Positions 35,971 through 49,037 of a DNA stretch of 64,000 bases are shown here, piece by piece. Under the pieces are notes generated by a model. The model was not told the origin of the DNA and did no database searches. It saw nothing but the letters and a program-made list of their open reading frames with translations. The translations under genes were made by a program, and so were the position numbers. Source of the stretch: Pyrocephalus nanus (Eukaryota; Chordata; Aves; Passeriformes; Tyrannidae); assembly GCA_038380795.1 (NCBI GenBank), contig CM076259.1:99807739-99871738 (forward strand). The letters are read 5' to 3'. How positions within the stretch are numbered: the first letter of the stretch is position 1; each line of letters starts with the position of its first letter.

Positions 35971-38900
35971 CCCTCTGATGATTGTTTCCTCATTCATTGC
36001 AGAGCCTCTTTGGGAGCATCATCAGGTTTTTCCATGGTAATAAAAAGATTAACTTCTCTCTCTTGTGATTCTCTACTCTATTGTAACATTTTGTGTGTGA
36101 CAGGCTGTTCAAAATCATGTCTTTGGTTACTCAAACACAAGGAGTCTGGGGAATAAGAGGATTATTATCAGAAAGATTACACTGTACTTACCTCCATTCT
36201 TTTTCCTTGAATATGTTAGGCATAATTCTATAAGCACATTTATTGTGCTTACCTTCATAGAAATATGTGGGATGTTTTAGATTAATTATATAATAATTAT
36301 ATAAAGAAATAATTTAAATATGATGGGAAATAATTGAAAAAAAAGTGGAAAAATACATAAACCACTAAGCAAAAAGCACGAAAAAAAACCCCTGTTAACC
36401 ACCCAACACCCTCTGGTCCATGCAGATTTTATATCCACCAGTTAAAGAAACCAGACAATTAAACAGAATAAGAGTATCTTAAGCTACTACTGTTCTTCCA
36501 GTGTTATTGAGACACCAGGTATTTACCTCATGGAAAAACAGAGATTCCTTCATTTTATTTTTATTGTTGGTTTATTGCAGAAGTTTTTATGTATTCTTTA
36601 GTTTATAATTCAATGAAGCAACCATACAATTTGTAGTCTTGTGAGGTTCTATTTGAACTTCCAGAATACATCTCTAAAGAGCTTACTAGGTTACTGAATG
36701 AATGCCCATAGAGATTCTCTACCCTGTTAAAAGGATAAGTTTCCTATTCCAGTTAATCACTCCTTTCTTTCAGCATAGTTTATGTATCCTGCTTGCTTAA
36801 ACATCATGACAGACTAATATTTCATAGTAACAGTATTTCACTGTTCTTTTCCATGGTTAGTTCTTTTATTCTAACTGATCCTTCTGAAACAACAGTGCAA
36901 CCATGACATTTCCACCCTGTGTGTAAGTACTACAAATGGCATTTTTGCTATTTTCTCAACATGAAATTATTTGTTCCAGGGGGTTTTTGCTTTAGTCCAT
37001 TTATATCTGTGTACATTTCATATCTTGTTGCTTCAAAAAAACAATTATGAAAATTGCAAAAAATATTGTCTTTAAGCTTCATTATCAGTATCTCTTTCAT
37101 GTTGCTAAAAACTGATAACTTTTGGGTGCAGTATAAACAATTTATTTTTTTTTCTTCAAGAGCTAAGCTTGAAACCATTGGAAAATACAATGCAATATTT
37201 CTAAATTTGTAACAAAAAAAGAAATACAATACTTTTGCTGAATTGTTGTATGATTTTAAACCCTTATTTAGCATCTGTGTCAAGACATATATACTAGAAG
37301 TCAACTGTAATTCCCAAAGGAAAGTTGATTTCCCAAGGTTGTCACAAACATTTATATTTATGAAGTGAAAAGTGCAGAGACCAAAGTTTTCTACAGACTG
37401 AGAATTAAATCCATACATTTCAAACTTTTTGCGTTCTTGTATTGTCATCCCATTTCGTGTTATAGGGAGGATTAAGAATATTTGTTTCGGAAAATTACCT
37501 CTGAGGATTTTATGTCTGTGAAAGCAAAGCATTGTGGGGGTTGAATCAGCATCCTTTACTGGTTGAAGAGTAGAAGTAATATTACATGAGTCATTCAAGA
37601 TGAATTTCCATGGTTTTATATAAGAACTCTAGGTTGTTATTGTTAAGAAATTATACTTGCATCCACCACATTTTGAAAATAATTTCTTACTTTATTAATG
37701 TTGCTATTAATGCTAATGACGTTGCAGGTGCTAGTGACAGACTATATTTTATCCCTGAAGATATGAAGTAAAAAGTTCAATATGTCAGCTGATAGCATTT
37801 TTCTGAATTATTTGACAAAGATGCCAATTCCCAATTTGTCTTCATAATTCTGAAGGTGGTTTACGGTAACATTTTATTTCTTAGTATTTTGGCCTGACCT
37901 TTGGTGGATGAAGCCTGTTTGAGTGGCACATGATGAAGAGTGGATAGAGCATTTTCTAAGAAAGCTTGCATTATTCAACTCCTTTATTATGTTTGATTGC
38001 CATTAAGATTTGTTTTGTTCTCAATTTTATAAACACAGTAGCTGCTAAGTGTTGTAGAAAAATATCCAGAATCTGTGGTTCTGTTCCTGAAATTCAAAGT
38101 AAAATTCCATAAAAGCATCAGGTAGGTTCTATGATTTTCCTGTTTACAGAAAGGCTTTTATGAAGAAAAATGCTTAGAGTGTGAAGGATTAAAATGACTG
38201 ATCTGTTTGCCACAAACCTTGTACATTCTGTGGAATGAAATAGCAGTTTCTTTTTCTCCTTCCACTTGCTAAGTGTATATATGCATGTATTTGCTTATAT
38301 GGTTTAAAGTCACTCACAGTGTGGCGTAGCAGGATTGACTTGGATATTGTTGTTTCATAGCACATGGGAATGTTTATTGCCCTGAACTCCAGAGACAAGA
38401 GCTCTACCCATAACTCAGATGACACTTCTGGACACAGGGTTCTCATGCAAATATGCCAGACAGAGGAAAATTATATAAGACCATAATGTTAGTAGTGCCA
38501 GTATGAAAAATACCTGTGACTCCACAAAGTAATGCTAGGAAATAATCAGTATGTGAAAAAGCTAAGGTAGTCAATAAAAATGAATGCAATCCAAGTTAAC
38601 TGACTTTTCCAGTTCTCTAAATATCAGAGAGATTCAAATTCTTATTAAGGAGATTAAAGGCCTTGTGGGAAATAAACATCACTCTGAAGCCTGGATGCAT
38701 TCCTTCTTGTCAACCAATGTGATTATTGATAGCAAACTTTCAAAGCCCTCTGATGACAGAGGGTACATGACTGCACTCCAGATCATCTGAAACACATGAT
38801 GGAAAAAAAAGTGATTAAAAAATAAATTTCCACAATGATGCTATTTGCATCTGCAGAAATTTTTTTATTTTCCATATTTATTCAATAGAATATGTGTGTA

Positions 38901-41900
38901 TTTACACATATCTATAATAAGAACTCATCCTAAAATGTTCCTTTATTATAATAGCTTGTAATTAATAACATGTTTTTGACCTCTTAAGTTTAAACAACCA
39001 GTGTGCGTGTGGGGTGGTTCAGTTAGAAAATAATACATATCATACACTTGATAAACTAAAGTAAATACCTTAAAAACAGAGTTTGCTGCAACATGGTCCA
39101 TTATCACTACTTATTAGCAGTCAGTTGATCCATTAATGTTTGGAACAGTGGGTTCACTTCTGCAACTCTACAAAGATTTCTTTTGCTTGAAAAAAGCATT
39201 TGTTTATGGAATTGGTTATTGAATTGTTGCATATATAAAGCTTTTTATCTTCCTCCCTAAATCTAACAGTAGTGCATTTCACCATATGGTAAGCATAATC
39301 CCAAATTCTTTGCAGCCTTCCATGCTGTCCAGCTGACTCGAGTGAAATATATGAGATGGGAGATGTCAGTGCCATGAAAGATCCTTTACTTGTACTGTAT
39401 ACCCTCTAAAACATTACATCTTCTAAAAAGTACCCTTCATATACCTAGTTTAAACAGACTGAAAAAAAAGAGAAAAAAGCAAAGCAGAACTTAATCTTTC
39501 TGTGCAGACATTTCAAGTACTCCTGAAACAAGCCTTGGGCTAGGGAATGCATTGACAACTCTTCACACTAACTCCCTGAAGTCAAGCAGAACCTCTGAAC
39601 CTGGTGGCCTTTGAAATGCCCAAACCAAAATCAAAGCTGGTGTGTTGGTGCTGTCAATCACATGTGGTGAACTGTGAAAATGCTCAGTAAGGGGCTCACA
39701 CTGTATCCTACCAATTAAAAAGTAAAAGCTCCAGTTGCCACGGATTTGTGGGGCAAAGCTAAGGGATTTGCCATGCTTTGGCATACTGCAAAGGGAGTTG
39801 GTGTGCAGTGTCTCCTAATGTTAAGATGGGAAACTGTTCCAAGAAGCACGCAATGAGAACTGCTGGAGAAGGGATTGCACATCCAGCTGCTCCTGCATTT
39901 TTAGGTATTAATTTGTCATGCATAATTTCCTATTATTTCATGTCATGACATATTACATTAAGTTATTTTAGGATAAAGGTTGTGACTGCAGCTGGCACCA
40001 AATGTCACATTTCATCACATCAAGTGGCAGCATAAGGTAAATGCTTGCTTTGAGCTTTTAATTTTTTCACAAACTGAACAGTTAAGACCATTCAGGTGAA
40101 TTAAGTGTAGAAGGTAAGAAATGAACAAACCACCTTGTGCCTTCTGAAAAGGTAGAAAACTGAACAATCTTTGAAAGTCTCATGCTCCCAGGGCTACAAC
40201 CCAGGGCTGTCACCATGTCCCTGTGGAGCCTGTGGCTTTGTCCCAGTATGAGTGCAACTCTGCCTCTCTGCTAGGCTCAAATCTGGTTTCATTTTCCTGG
40301 GAGGCCTCTTGCTTTGGACAAGAAAAGACAGGTTGTGTTTTGAGCTTTAGAGACTGTAAACTCAGCATGGTCCCTCCCTTCACTCCACTGCTGGACACTA
40401 CAACACATTTGGATGAGTTCAGGGTTTTGTGGCACAGATGTCTAGAGGCTTGAAGTTGCTCAGAAGCCTGGGGTATAAGAAGATAGGCAGCCATCCCTCA
40501 CTCAGTTCCAGTCAACTTGGGCTTATGCTCCTTGATATCAGAGTATTATATCTGATTTTGTCCAGAAATGACCTAAGTGCACAGGCACAACGTGGAAAGT
40601 CTCCTCATCTGCCCCTTCACAGGTCAGCCTCTCTCTTCCCTGGATGCTTTGTTCCTCCTGACTTTTGCATTCTTATCTTTGCAGCTGCCTATTGGCAGGG
40701 GCTGAACGAGCAAATATGTCTTCCCTTTTTACCTGTCCTCCTGAGAAAATAGTCAGATCAAATGAGTAGCAACTAAACTTCCAGTCCTAGGTGAGAGAAA
40801 ACAAATGTGATATTCCTTGAACCTCTTTGCGTCTTCCTTTTTACTCAGAGGTCTGGTATTTTTTTAGATTGCAGCAAGCCTACTGAGGCTCCAGCTCTCA
40901 ATATTTACTAAAGACCAAAATAGCAATCTGAGAAATGTTGCAGCGGGACTGAGGTTGCTGCTTCTTAGCTGTCCTTGATGAAGTTAGGGGTGCTGTCTCC
41001 TGCCCCTTTCTCTTCTGTAACCCTGATGTGTCAGACCAGGCTGAAATAAGAACTGCCAAACCATTGTCTTGGTTGATGAGTTTCTGCCCATGTAAAACAG
41101 TTGAAGGAGACACAGCCCCTGAGCAAGTGCTTTACTTTATTAATTCTCTGACAAAACATGCACTGGGTTTCAGCTGCAGTTAAATGCTTCTTGCAAGACT
41201 CCTTGGATCATGCACTTTTAAGCATATGGTTCTGCATAGGTCTCTGGAAATCAGGCACCAGGTATGTCACTGACTTTGTCATCCACGCTGTTGTGCCATC
41301 TGTGTTTTGCTCACAGATGATGACGTGAATCTGACAATGGATCCCCAGATACCAGTAAAAGACCTTTTGTTTCCGAGTTGCTAGTAGTCACAACTCTCAG
41401 CACTGGCATTTTAATTCCCATGTATTTATGGGCTGTGAATAAATGTAGGCTGGAAATCAGAACCAATGAGGGTCTGTAACAGCCTTCCTGAAGAAATGAT
41501 GGGAGCAAGTAAATTACTTCTTAGGTAGAACAGAATGGGGAAAAAGATTGGATTGTCTGGGTGCCTGTGATATTTGAGGGTTTCATCACCCACGCATTTC
41601 CTTTCAGGGCTACATTTTCTCTTTGGAGGAGAAAACAGATTCCCTTCTACTCCTGTTTTTTCAAACTGTTAGTGCCTTATGAGCACCCAGTGCAATTTTA
41701 AGTTGTTGGGTGCTAACCTCCTCTCATCCAAGTGTGCTGATGCTTCATATTTAGATTAATTATCTGTTCAGTTAAGCTCAGATGCCACTTCTATTTACAT
41801 TGGCTAAGCCACTCTCAAGAGCTAATGGTCCACTAATGGAGTCCTATATTCCCTCCATGCGTCCAGAAAGACGAACAAGTTCCCAAGACATCTTCAGTGA

Positions 41901-43099
41901 AAAATCAGAGTAGCTCAGCGTAATGGAGCATCAAGAACCACAGGAGATGTCTGCAGGCTTAAAAGATAACATGCATAAGCAGAGTAACAGAAAAGACCCA
42001 TTAAATGGATTGTGACTTTGTAGTGTGATTAAAATCAGTTGGACAAGGGTAATCCATCTGTGCTGATGCAAGATAACTATTCCTGTGAGTTAATGGCATG
42101 GTAAAGAACATGCAGCATTTTTGTCTTCTAAGAACACAGGAACATTTCTTTCAGACAAAAGGGCTGTCTAGTCCTGTACTCTGCCTTTGACAGCAACCAG
42201 CAGTGGCTATGAAGGACAAGGATAAAGAGGGCCCTGGTTTTGCCCAGGGAAAAAGCACTAGTTGTATCACAGGAAGTGTGGACATCTCTGATGAGGAAAT
42301 ATCTCTGACTGAGCCAAGGAGAAAGGCAGCTGACTTCTAGAAACAAAACAGAGACTTTATTCAAGCTAATGGAAAATGTAGATTTTCATAGGGCTAGGGT
42401 TTCAAAACAAGTTTTCAATCTTTGAATTTTTCAAATCAGACGTGTCTGTTTCTATTAAATCTCTCAGAATCAAAAGCTACTTATTTTTATCCCTCTAAAC
42501 TCTGCTCTCCTATTAAGAACATCACCAATGCCAGTGCGCCATGACCCTAAATGTATACAAAACCAGCCTGTTTTTATGGCGGTCTGAGACTGCAAGTGCC
42601 CCTCAGTTAGCCGATGAACTGATGCTGTATCTCTGAGCAAATGTTAAAATATAGTTTCATGTGTATGTAGATAAACTTGAAGACAGCAAGGGTTTCAATG
42701 ATGTCTTCTTGTATATGAATGCCCAAGTACTGGGGCAGTGTATGAACCCTGGCTTTCAGAAAGAACTGAGGAAGCTGGTGAGCATGGACCATTCTTGTGA
42801 GATGAGGAGGAGGTGGCGAGGTTGTGAGACAATGTCCCAGTCTGCAGCAGCAACTAGTATGGAAACAAGGGAATATGGTGATGGAATAAACCAGGCTCAG
42901 CTTCCATTGGTTTAATTCATTTTCACTGGGGGTGGCAGGTCCAGAAATCCTACAAGGTGTTTAAAGGCAAAACTTGTGACAAAACTGAAAACATGTCACT
43001 CTTGTGCTTTGCTTTACTGTCTGTTTTTGCCGTGGCAGCTGTGCCAAAACTGGTATTTGAGAGTTAATTTGCCTGGAAAAGTCTCCTATCCTTTTCAGG
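35971..43099. other. Intergenic, no gene recognised
   Basis: About 7 kb with no named repeat. A 216-codon minus-strand open frame (36948-37598) is unusually long for such AT-rich DNA but shows no recognisable domain. A GC-moderate stretch at 40200-40800 has overlapping short frames with no family signature. Confidence 0.5.
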
Positions 43100-43446
43100 A
43101 TGCAGACTCTGCAGTCCACAACTTCCTTGTGAGGGGAAGAGGAGAGGCAGGCACTGATCTCTGTGGTGATTAGTGACAGGACCCAAGGGAGTGACCTGAA
43201 GCTGTGCCAGGGAAGTTTATGTTGGATACTGGGAAAAGGTTCTTCACCCAGAGACTGATTGGGCACTGGAACAGGTTCCCCAGGGAAATGGTCACAGCAC
43301 CAAGCCTGACAGACCTCAAGAAGCATTTGGACTATACTCTCAGGCACACAGTGTGAGTCTTGCAGATGGTCCTGTGCAGGGCTAAGGGTTGAGCTTGATG
43401 ATCCTTGTGGGTCCTTTCCAACTGTGAATATTCTGTGATTCTGTGA
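43100..43446 (+). mobile_element. CR1 LINE 3' end (plus strand), complete tail
   Basis: A textbook CR1 3' region. It includes GGCAGGCACTGATCTCTGTG, GTGACAGGACCCAAGGGA, GGGCACTGGAACAGGTTCCC and GATGATCCTTGTGGGTCCTT, then TCCAACTGTGAATATTCTGT and a final ATTCTGTGA unit. Two copies of the 8-base ATTCTGTG tail end it at 43446. It is truncated at the 5' side near 43100. The 178-codon minus-strand frame across it is merely antisense. Confidence 0.94.
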
Positions 43447-44476
43447 GAGGCTGAGGTGCGTGTTCAATGCAAGCAAAGTTATGTTGAAAGGGATCATGAA
43501 CTACTTTCCATCTTACAATTTTTCCTGGTTGAAAACATCTGGAATGAAGTTGGTGGCTTCAAATTTCTTCTGAAATGGGTCCTTATCTACACCATTGAAC
43601 TCTCAGCCCTAGTTCAGAATAAGGCTTTTGGCCTGATTTTGCAGTGACTGAAACCCATGTTTAAGGTTAACATGTCAGTCTTCACATATCAAAATCTTCT
43701 GCAGTAGAGTAGCAATGGGGTGTATTCACAGTGGATGGCACAGCTTATTTAATGAGTGTTACCATTATGGGAAAGGTGTCTGGTTCTACTGTGCTTACCA
43801 AAAGTAAAGCTGATGGTAAAAGTGCAAGGTACTGGTAAGGATGAAAAATGTATGAACACGTCTGAGAGATGATATATCTTACACAGTTGACAAATTAAAG
43901 GGCTCTGTAGCTTTGCAGTACAACACACACTGATATGAATGAACAAAAAATGTATGCCTAGTAATGAATATTAGCATCTTCATGTCCAAACCTTTAAGAT
44001 CAATATTGCAGCAGGCTGAAATATGAACAAAGTTTCTTTTTTTATTTCAATGGGTAAAAACTTTGTCTTTTATCATCTCTATGTCTAAACTAAATTAGCT
44101 GTTCATGTGAAAAGGAGTGATTCAGATGCAATTCCTATTTTTTTGCCGTTTCTCTAGTTAGATTAAAGGCACTTCGAAGGACAAGGCTGTTCCTTTATCT
44201 AACTGTGAAAAAGGTCTTTGGATGTATTTTTTTTTCTCTGGGCATATCAGAAGTATTAGTGATTAATGAGGATCATGCTTTCAGGCAATGTCTTTAACAA
44301 TGTTGCATATCAGAGAGATCCTAAAGTAACTGCTTGCTGAAAGGAAGTGGAGAATAGTTCATTACAAGTTGCTACAACAGTATTCTTGGGGAAGGAGGTA
44401 GGTAAGCATCTTGCAGCACAAAGGCAGTCACAGAGCTCTCACTGTCATTTCCAGAGTTTTGCAGTGCCTGTCACCA
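43447..44476. other. Intergenic, no gene recognised
   Basis: No exon or repeat family is seen in this kilobase. Short T-rich runs occur at about 44035-44045 and 44228-44235. Confidence 0.55.
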
Positions 44477-44919
44477 TGCCCTGGTTCTGGCCAGGATAGG
44501 GCTAATTTTTGCAGTAGCCTGGGAGCATGCCCAGGACCTGGATGTTATTCTCTGCCACCTCAGGTCAGTGCTGGGGGTGGGGAGAAGCGAGTCTCTTCTG
44601 AGGAGAAGGGTTCCTTCAGGTGGAGTGAGGATGGTGGAGGGAGAGGTCCATAACCCTGATTCTGAGCATTTCGCATGGGAATCACTCACCTCTCTCTTAT
44701 ACACTTTAGTTACTAATATTGTTGTTGTTGTTACGGTTTGGTTTTTTATCTCATTGCTGTTTCCAGTAAATTCTTTTTATCTCAACCCACGATCTTTACC
44801 TTTTGTGCCTCCAATTCTCCTCTCCTGGAGGGGAAGGGGGGGACAGAGGATTGAGGAGTGAATGAGTGTGGTTTTAATGAGAGCACTAAATTGTAGAATA
44901 CCATTCCTAAACCACGACA
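44477..44919 (+). mobile_element. Decayed endogenous retrovirus LTR (plus strand)
   Basis: The start TGCCCTGGTTCTGGCCAGGA and following TAGGGCTAATTTTT match the opening of a common bird LTR. The 3' part has CTTTTTATCTCAACCCACGA and ends CTAAACCACGACA, giving TG...CA ends. The expected polyadenylation signal is present only as the weak variant AGTAAA (about 44766-44771), and I see no convincing TATA box, so the promoter half looks deleted or diverged. A GTT repeat (44718-44732) precedes the R-like region. No clean target-site duplication is visible; CAGTG (44462-44466) and CAGTA (44920-44924) are a weak candidate but the left one does not abut TG. It resembles the LTR at 3705-4356 in its 3' part. 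Confidence 0.75.
44718..44732. repeat. GTT trinucleotide repeat (short)
   Basis: TTGTTGTTGTTGTT inside the decayed LTR. A similar run is common at this place in the family. Confidence 0.8.
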
Positions 44920-47900
44920 CAGTAGCATAAACAAAAAGCAAGCTTGGGATACCTTGTAAACTGCAATATATAATATGATAATTTCCTGTTGCCATAGACT
45001 GAGAAATTGGTTTCCCACTATTCCTTAAATAGGAAAACAAAACAAAAATACATCTTTAAGAATAGAAAGAAGAAATTCTAGTGTTAGAATAAAGAACTTT
45101 TTACCTTGTTTTGTCTTCTATGGCTTCCATAAATAAAGATTACATTTTAATATAAATAATAGGCAACATTGTAGACTAAATACTTTTTTGTATTTAAAAC
45201 TGGGAATCTGAAATTGAACAGCTTGATACACTCTGAGTAATTTTGAAAACAGAGAATATTTCTGAATAAAGGGCATCACATTAGCCTCACACATTCAGAA
45301 TTCAAATCCTAGAATTGCCTAAACCCACACTTTGGAGCCTAAGAGAGATGCTGAAGCACTTGCACATCCAGGATATCACCTAAAGTGGTAGGCAAGTCAG
45401 ATGGAGTTTCAAAAATGCAGCTGGGAAGGAAATGCTGTATGGAAATGAATGGCTCTATTTCTGGGGACCAGCTTTCGGGTTAAATGCATAGCAGCTGCCT
45501 CTAGTTTGAAGAAGTTTAAGGCACTGAGTTTTATACTCTGAAGCATAAGAAGCGTATGGTCTCTTGCAATCATTGGTTAAAACTTACAGAGAGTCTTGGA
45601 CTGCATTCAACCCCTGGATAGTCAAATACACATAGAACTCTGACTTCAGTGGGAATTTCATTCTTGGTCCCTAGGAAAGACTTAGACATGCTATGTAATA
45701 CATCTTCTGACATTTTAGGCACTTCTTTCCTGTCAAAGTAAGAGGATTCACACATCAAAAAGCATTCCCAGCCCTGGTGTGTCCTGGTGACCACTGCCTG
45801 CCAAGTTCATTTCCTGATCACCAGGGAGCAATCTGCATTCATGGAATAGGTGGATTTAATTTTCCAAAATAAAACTTTACGTATTCAGATGCAAGTAGAA
45901 ATGAAGAGGCATTTATTATTGATGTCTTTTGTTAAATATTATGAGGAGCCATAACTCTGCCTGGTATTTTCAGTATAGTATTTAGAGATTTATTTCCCTT
46001 TCTCCTCCTGGATTACTAACGCTGATGTCCTTTCATAGGCTTTGAATTAGTTCCATGCTAACATCAATCTCATTTCTTCAGAAAAATCTTTGGGCTGTGA
46101 TTCAGCTGGATGTTTGGGTCCTTTTGTGGCATGATGCCTTGCTCTGATGAGAGCTAGTGAGCTTCTGGATACTGCAGATATTTCCATTTGGGCTAGGGCA
46201 AACTTTTTTGAAGATATAGTTCCCCACATCCTTTTCTAACCAAACTTGACAACAATACAAGGTAACAAACCCTAAGTGCAGTAGAGAGTTTCAAATCATT
46301 GCATGCAATCTCTTCTTTTTCACACTATCCACTAATTTATATGGCAAGTGCAGTCTGCAGAGTCTGGGAGACACTCATTTATCCAGATAAAGGTGTCTGC
46401 TTTAGGGTGAAGTGAACTACTCTTAAGCCCCCAGTTACCTTAATTAGGTCACCATGGACTGAAATGGGAGCTTAAACACCCAGTTCATATTTAGAAATCA
46501 CACACTCCAAACCAAATTTCACCCAAAGTGTTCACACCTTTCATCATTGGTTTCACTTGCCCACACAGAGGTGTAAGGTGCCATTTGAAATGCCTCTGGG
46601 GATCCCAACTGGCACCTAGAGGTCACTTCAGAAAAGTGATGGACTCTCAGAGGTCCTATTCCATATCACCCAGCCTTTGGTTTTGTGTCACTCAGTATCT
46701 GCATTCAGGTGCCTGAATTCTGCTGTTAAATCCCATATTATTTATATTGCTCTAGGAAAATAGCTCCTTGAGAGAGATGCTCTTCTTCAGTCACTCAATA
46801 CAGAAAATATGTACCCTATATTTGCAACCTTTTCATAATAAATACCTTATTATTGATTTTCTACAGTTTTTCTTGGGGGTTATTTTTAATAATGTATTTA
46901 TACTGAACAAATTCTTGCCTTTTGTGTGTGCTTGTGTTTTCCTTTGCTTTATCTACAGTGCAACTATTTGTTTTGTAATTAATAGCAGGAATATACTTCC
47001 AAAATTAGTCATAAGCTATCTTTATTTTTTTTTATCATATAACTATTTATTTTTGAAATATGTTTGGGTTTTGTGCCAATGTTATTATAGCTGTTTACTT
47101 AGCATGATGCTTTTCATTCCACTAATAACCACTCTCCCAAAGATGAGCTAATTTTGCATTACTGTGTAATTACAGACTCTTTTCAAAAATAGTGAAAATC
47201 CTTTCACTTTCAATAATGTATTAGATGATGTTGATTGCTTACATTTTATGCATAAAATTCAAATGAGTTATATGCATTTATTCTGTCAGGGCATTCAGAA
47301 TGGACAGAAAGCTCCTGCAGTTGTTGAGTGATATAAGGTAACATCACAGTTCATTTCAGTCATTGTACAGAACTATTTTAAAGTTTTCTGGATATAGATA
47401 ATGTCACTTGTCTCTCAGAAAATTTTTCTGAGGACATGGAGGTAATTTTTTTTATGGCTGAATTTTTTCTAATGTCTTGTGATCTGAGAGAATTCCATGT
47501 ATTGCCTCAGGATCTGAGAACTAACCTCCTAGTTACAATTTTCATATACATGATTATCTTCTCCATATCTAAATAATTATTTGTGTGACTGACACAATTT
47601 TTCTTGATGGGCAAGTATTGTTTGAACTATTTTTGTTGGCATATAAAACAAGTCACTGCCATTTTAATGATCAGCTTTATACATTGCCTGTTGATTCACT
47701 CAATCTAAAGCTAATGCAGAAGTTGCAGTTTTTTCATGGGACCTGAGAAGACATTTTCAAGGACAGCAGAGCTGACAGACTGCCTGGTCTATAGATGTGA
47801 CATGGTTAACTTCAGTCACAAGAGGTTTAATCCCCAAATACAGAAGGTGGAATATCTGCTTATGTTTGTGGACTTGCCTCTGCTTACATGAGTGGAGAAG

Positions 47901-48418
47901 ACGTGCTAGAGTCATATTCAGATTTCTTGCAATGCTAATGACTATGAAAGGCTGAATTTCAAGTCTTTCCTCAGAGTTCATAGAAATTTCTTCAGGAACA
48001 ACTTTTCCCATATATTGGCTTCAAACTCATTTCCTTTAAAAAGAACTCCAAGTCGAATAGAAGATATCTCATAATTAAAATTATTGCTACTTCTTTAATG
48101 ATCTAATTAGTTTTACCTGCCAGGGTCAGCTTCATTGATTTCAATTAAAAAGAAAAAGAAAAGACCTGTCAAGTGACCTACTTCCTAATGTATTCAGTAA
48201 GATCAAGGTTTGAGCAGCAAAATGTTTTAATGAACACAATCCCAGTTTGCTAAAAGCAAAGCTATTACTGATTTCTTATTGATCTGAAAAAGGAAAGGAC
48301 AAACTAGGTTAGGGGATATTTCATGTTTTTTTCATTAAAAATCAATGACAGCAAGACTGACCTGCTTTCTTTCTCTTGTGTTTACACTTGAAACAGATTA
48401 GATCATTAGGGGAACAGT

Positions 48419-48442
48419 AATGGTCTAATTATTTAGACCATT
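48419..48442. repeat. Perfect inverted repeat, 10-bp arms, 4-base loop
   Basis: AATGGTCTAA, loop TTAT, then TTAGACCATT. It is short and AT-rich; no RNA gene or transposon context is evident. Confidence 0.8.
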
Positions 48443-49022
48443 CTTAATTCAAATTGTAGAAGTGGATGAACTTGCCTAACTATAAATAACAAAATGCTTT
48501 TACATAACAGCATCTTGGGAAATGGTGTGCTGGGAGTCAGATTATGGCCTGGGCAGACCAGTATTATTAATTTATGTCATCACTTCATAAGTACCATGTA
48601 CCATTAGGTTGGACGGGAACATTAGAGTTAAGAAGAAAAAAAGCTTTCAGATCAGACTTCAGTAATAAGTGAAGTCTCCTCTCTTTGAAGAGGGATAATG
48701 ATGTGTGATGTACATTACATCTTGTGAACTGGTTGTCTAAAGGGCCATCTTCAAGGCCTGGAAATCAAATAACACATATTGTTTAGCCAGATATTGCACT
48801 ATGGAATATTATGGTGATGGCTATGACTGTACAGTTAAATTACAGTGGCAAAAGGAGTGACCCTGAGTGCTGGATCCCCCTGTGACTGTTATCTCTCGCT
48901 CTAGCTCTGCTTTGGACTTCTCTAGCTGGCTCTTGCTAAGACCAAATTTATGCAGGTGTTGGCAGTGTGGCTGTGAGCTTGACTCTACCCTTTGGTCTTG
49001 GTGCCAGGGATTGTTCCTCACC

Positions 49023-49037
49023 TTTTTTTTTTTTTTT
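49023..49037. repeat. Poly(T) tract, 15 bases
   Basis: Uninterrupted T15. It may be a retrocopy A-tail on the minus strand or a homopolymer. Confidence 0.8.

Noticed and set aside
42961..43497. 178-codon minus-strand open frame
   Set aside because: It covers the CR1 3' end at 43100-43446 in antisense, so it is not a gene.
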